Origin: an uncultured Porphyromonadaceae bacterium
GTDB taxonomy: Bacteria > Bacteroidota > Bacteroidia > Bacteroidales > Muribaculaceae
DNA length: 54,213 bases
Direction: 5' to 3'
Assembly (NCBI GenBank): GCA_947178215.1
Contig: CAMWXJ010000018.1
Span: 1-54,213, forward strand
In this document: piece after piece, positions 52,085 to 54,213 of the stretch
How the letters are laid out: each line of letters starts with the position of its first letter
How positions within the stretch are numbered: position 1 is the first letter of the stretch
Notes under the pieces: generated by a model
Told to the model about the DNA's origin: nothing
Database searches by the model: none
Seen by the model: only the letters and a program-made list of their open reading frames with translations
Translations under genes and position numbers: made by a program

Positions 52085-53983
52085 TTACTGTTTGTCGGCC
52101 ACATACTTCACTTCATCCACAGCCTGGATGTCGTGGAGGTCGTTGATTACAGCATGGAGCTCATCGGCCGAATGTACGGCGAAGTTTATTGTCGCCGTCA
52201 CTATATTGTCGACGTTATCGGTGCAAATTGAGTTAATTGACAGGCCGAGCCGATTGGTTATTGTGTCGACAAGATCGACGAAAAGATGAAAGCGGTCAAC
52301 CGCATGCACGGTAATTGTCACGGGGTACAGTGTAGAATCGGGTTCGAAGTCTACCGCCACTATGCTGTCGCCCTGCTGTGAGGCACGGCTTATAGCCTCC
52401 TTGCAATCGCGCTTGTGGAGGGTTATCTCGCCGCCGCGTCCCTCCGGGTCCGAACTGAATCCTACCACCTCCTCGCCTGGAATGGGATTACATATCGGAC
52501 AACGGTGATAGCGTGGCTTGGGCACTGAATCAAGATACTCCCTTATCTCTTTCTTTGCCTTATAGCTCACACAGGAGTCAAGCCATTCGGCCACGGGATG
52601 GATGTTTTCGTCGGTAAAAATCTCCACCACGTCGCCACGACGGAGCTTAGCCTTAATAGAGGCGAGAAAACCGTTAACACGAGCATATTTCGCGTGTTCG
52701 GCTATCTTGGGATTCACTTCGTAGGCGAAGTCGATAATGGTAGACTTCTGAGGAAGCACCACAGGGTCGCCGTTGGGGGTGAAAATCATTATGTCATCGT
52801 TGTAAAACGAGCTGACAACCTTTTCTATGAAATTAGTGCCGTCGTGACCCTGGGCCGCTATATCGCGCAACACGTCGCGGAATTTCTCTATCCAGCGGTG
52901 GACTGTGTCGGTATCCGTGGGCCGTTCGGCCACGCAACCGAGCTTTGAGTCGCGCACCATCCGCTCGGAGCTTATATGCACCTCTTGCCAGCGACCAAAA
53001 TCGGCCAGCAGCTTAACATGAAAGCTTTGATAGCCGTTTTCCTTCGGCGCGTCAATATAATTGATAATACCTCCCGGCTTCTCCATGAAGCGATCTGTAA
53101 GCACCGAATAAATCTTCAACGCCATATCCTTCTCCTTCATATCTTCCGGGGTGGTGAAAATCACATCGGTGAAGTGACGATATTTAAGGTGATTGAAGTC
53201 GTCGCCATATTTATGCATTTTGCGCCAGATGCTATACGGCTCACGATACTCTACGTTGACCTCTGCCTTGATGCCTGCATCAGACAATGTGTCGCGAATC
53301 TGAGCGGCAAACCTCGCAAGGCGACGCGCCTGTGCCGCCTCATCGTCGGCAATTAGCGTGCGTAGCTCTTCAAACTCATGTGGACACCTGAAACGGAAGC
53401 TCAGATTCTCCAGCTCGGTCTTTACGCGATAAAGACCAAGGCGAGTGGCCAGAGGCGCATAAAAGTAATCGGTCTCGCCGGCTATCTTCATCTGCTTGTC
53501 GGCACGCATCGACGAGAGCGTGCGCATGTTATGCAGGCGGTCGGCAAGCTTGACCAGAATAGCACGTATGTCATATTCCACCGACATGAGCATCTGCCGA
53601 TAGTTGTCGACCTGCTTCGACTCTTCGTAATGCTTCTTCTTCTGCTTCGTCACTACACGCACGAGAAATGCGACATCTTTACCAAACAGCTCGGAAATTT
53701 CTTCGAGCGTATGATCGGTATCTTCTACCACATCGTGTAGAAAACATGCAGCAACCGGATTAGCGTCAAGCATCAGTTCCTCAGCTGCGATAGTCGCCAC
53801 AGCAATCGGGTGAAGAATATACGGCTCGCCGGTTTTACGCTTTTGCGATTTGTGCGCTTCGCGCGCAAATGAGAAAGCGCGGCGCATCAAGGACATCTCG
53901 TCCGGTGTGGCACGCGGAGCCATCACTTGAAACACATGATCTGCCCGCTGCTGGATAATATCGTCGTAATCGTCGTGTCGCAT
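52085..53983 (-). CDS. RelA/SpoT-family (p)ppGpp enzyme, hydrolase intact, synthetase motifs degenerate
   Basis: A 632-residue RSH protein. The HD hydrolase domain is complete: H58 in ILHPIAVA, HD at 83-84 in FLHDVVEDTD and KLADRLHNMRTL at 145-156. The synthetase domain (about 245-345) is altered: the usual Asp-x-x-x-x-Arg start reads D273-VIFTT, RxKDYIxxPKxNGYQS reads GGIINYIDAPKENGYQS, and EVQIRT reads EVHISS. A TGS domain (about 397-460) and a C-terminal part with CPICNPIPGEE, RDC and an ACT domain follow. I infer a SpoT-like enzyme that mainly degrades (p)ppGpp. It lies next to the end of an rRNA operon. Confidence 0.9.
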   Translation of the reverse strand: MRHDDYDDIIQQRADHVFQVMAPRATPDEMSLMRRAFSFAREAHKSQKRKTGEPYILHPIAVATIAAEELMLDANPVAACFLHDVVEDTDHTLEEISELFGKDVAFLVRVVTKQKKKHYEESKQVDNYRQMLMSVEYDIRAILVKLADRLHNMRTLSSMRADKQMKIAGETDYFYAPLATRLGLYRVKTELENLSFRFRCPHEFEELRTLIADDEAAQARRLARFAAQIRDTLSDAGIKAEVNVEYREPYSIWRKMHKYGDDFNHLKYRHFTDVIFTTPEDMKEKDMALKIYSVLTDRFMEKPGGIINYIDAPKENGYQSFHVKLLADFGRWQEVHISSERMVRDSKLGCVAERPTDTDTVHRWIEKFRDVLRDIAAQGHDGTNFIEKVVSSFYNDDIMIFTPNGDPVVLPQKSTIIDFAYEVNPKIAEHAKYARVNGFLASIKAKLRRGDVVEIFTDENIHPVAEWLDSCVSYKAKKEIREYLDSVPKPRYHRCPICNPIPGEEVVGFSSDPEGRGGEITLHKRDCKEAISRASQQGDSIVAVDFEPDSTLYPVTITVHAVDRFHLFVDLVDTITNRLGLSINSICTDNVDNIVTATINFAVHSADELHAVINDLHDIQAVDEVKYVADKQ

Positions 53984-54005
53984 GGTAAAAGAATGTTGTA
54001 AAGTG

Positions 54006-54013
54006 CAAATTTA
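54006..54013 (-). promoter_or_regulatory. -7 promoter box of the RSH gene
   Basis: On the reverse strand TAAATTTG matches TAnnTTTG and ends 22 bases before the ATG at 53983. No clear -33 element is seen. Confidence 0.4.
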
Positions 54014-54129
54014 ATGAAAATTTACAACACTACACCACTCTACGCCTCACAAAATCAGTCAGAGACCAAGGAGAGTGATTGCAAAAAAGAACAGATAATG
54101 ATTAGTGAGCTGATATACACAAAATGAGA

Positions 54130-54166
54130 AGTGCCGGGACTGACTCTTTCGAGTCGGTCCGGCACT
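54130..54166 (-). terminator. Terminator of the rRNA operon
   Basis: A stem of about 16 pairs with one bulge (54130-54146 with 54151-54166, loop TTTC) lies 15 bases past the 5S gene. On the reverse strand it is followed by CTCATTTTG. Confidence 0.75.
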
Positions 54167-54181
54167 CTCTCGGTTTAAAGG

Positions 54182-54213
54182 GGCGGTTACCTACTTTCCC
54201 ACTTTCGCAGTAT
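54182..54213 (-). rRNA. rrf: 5S ribosomal RNA, 3' end (partial, cut by right edge)
   Basis: The reverse strand reads ATACTGCGAAAGTGGG followed by AAAGTAGGTAACCGCC, the typical 3' third of a Bacteroidales 5S rRNA. The 16S, 23S and rest of 5S would lie to the right. The exact 3' end is uncertain by a few bases. Confidence 0.85.

Overview
The window looks like a chromosomal segment of an uncultured-type Bacteroidales bacterium, most probably family Muribaculaceae. The grounds are a SusC-type TonB-dependent receptor, recurrent Bacteroidetes promoter boxes (TAnnTTTG, sometimes with a TTG-containing -33 element 18-21 bases upstream), almost no Shine-Dalgarno sequences, GC-rich third codon positions, and family-typical gene pairs (gyrA with a TPR protein, ftsK with lolA). 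The genus assignment is inference; no 16S gene is present.

Layout. 1-885: N-terminal part of a SusC receptor running off the left edge. 1162-4590: class II aldolase (fba), a CPBP membrane protease, lptB and uridine kinase. 4834-11989: a long rightward run with mlaE-mlaF, two DUF1573 exported proteins, meaB, a polyprenyl synthase, an alkaline phosphatase and a small lipoprotein. 12168-17159: leftward DUF2156 protein, lptD and an EamA transporter with a structured leader. 17376: tRNA-Ala(CGC), then an AT-rich gene-poor block leading into a large secreted protein with a C-terminal sorting-type domain. 19910-30435: leftward coiled-coil lipoprotein, rsmI, an unknown acidic protein, dacB (PBP4), htpG, an LTA-synthase-like sulfatase and clpC. 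30747-40347: rightward gyrA, TPR protein, PNGase F-family protein, ftsK and lolA. 40439-45564: leftward cstA, PD40 protein, LptF/G permease and tgt. 45752-50594: rightward thioredoxin-fold lipoprotein, hexuronate transporter, uxaC, ogt-type methyltransferase and an AT-rich PH-domain gene. 50787-53983: leftward nagA and a RelA/SpoT homologue. The right edge cuts into the 3' end of a leftward 5S rRNA gene, so an rRNA operon lies just outside.

Themes. Envelope building dominates: LPS export (lptB, lptD, LptF/G), phospholipid traffic (mlaEF), lipoprotein sorting (lolA), peptidoglycan (dacB, nagA, polyprenyl carrier synthesis) and an LTA-synthase-like enzyme. Host-glycan use is suggested by SusC, the PNGase F homologue, nagA and the uronate pair. 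Stress and growth control are represented by htpG, clpC and the RSH protein.

The most interesting non-coding observations are sigma-54-like -24/-12 elements upstream of both clpC and htpG, an attenuator-like leader with an 8-codon open frame before the EamA transporter, -7 boxes only 4-8 bases from several start codons, and a CGCAA/TTGCG-rich block before the secreted protein. The most interesting protein observations are a Tgt lacking its usual zinc cysteines, an RSH protein with degenerate synthetase motifs, and the PNGase F homologue. I found no CRISPR array, prophage, insertion sequence or obvious new multi-gene defence system.
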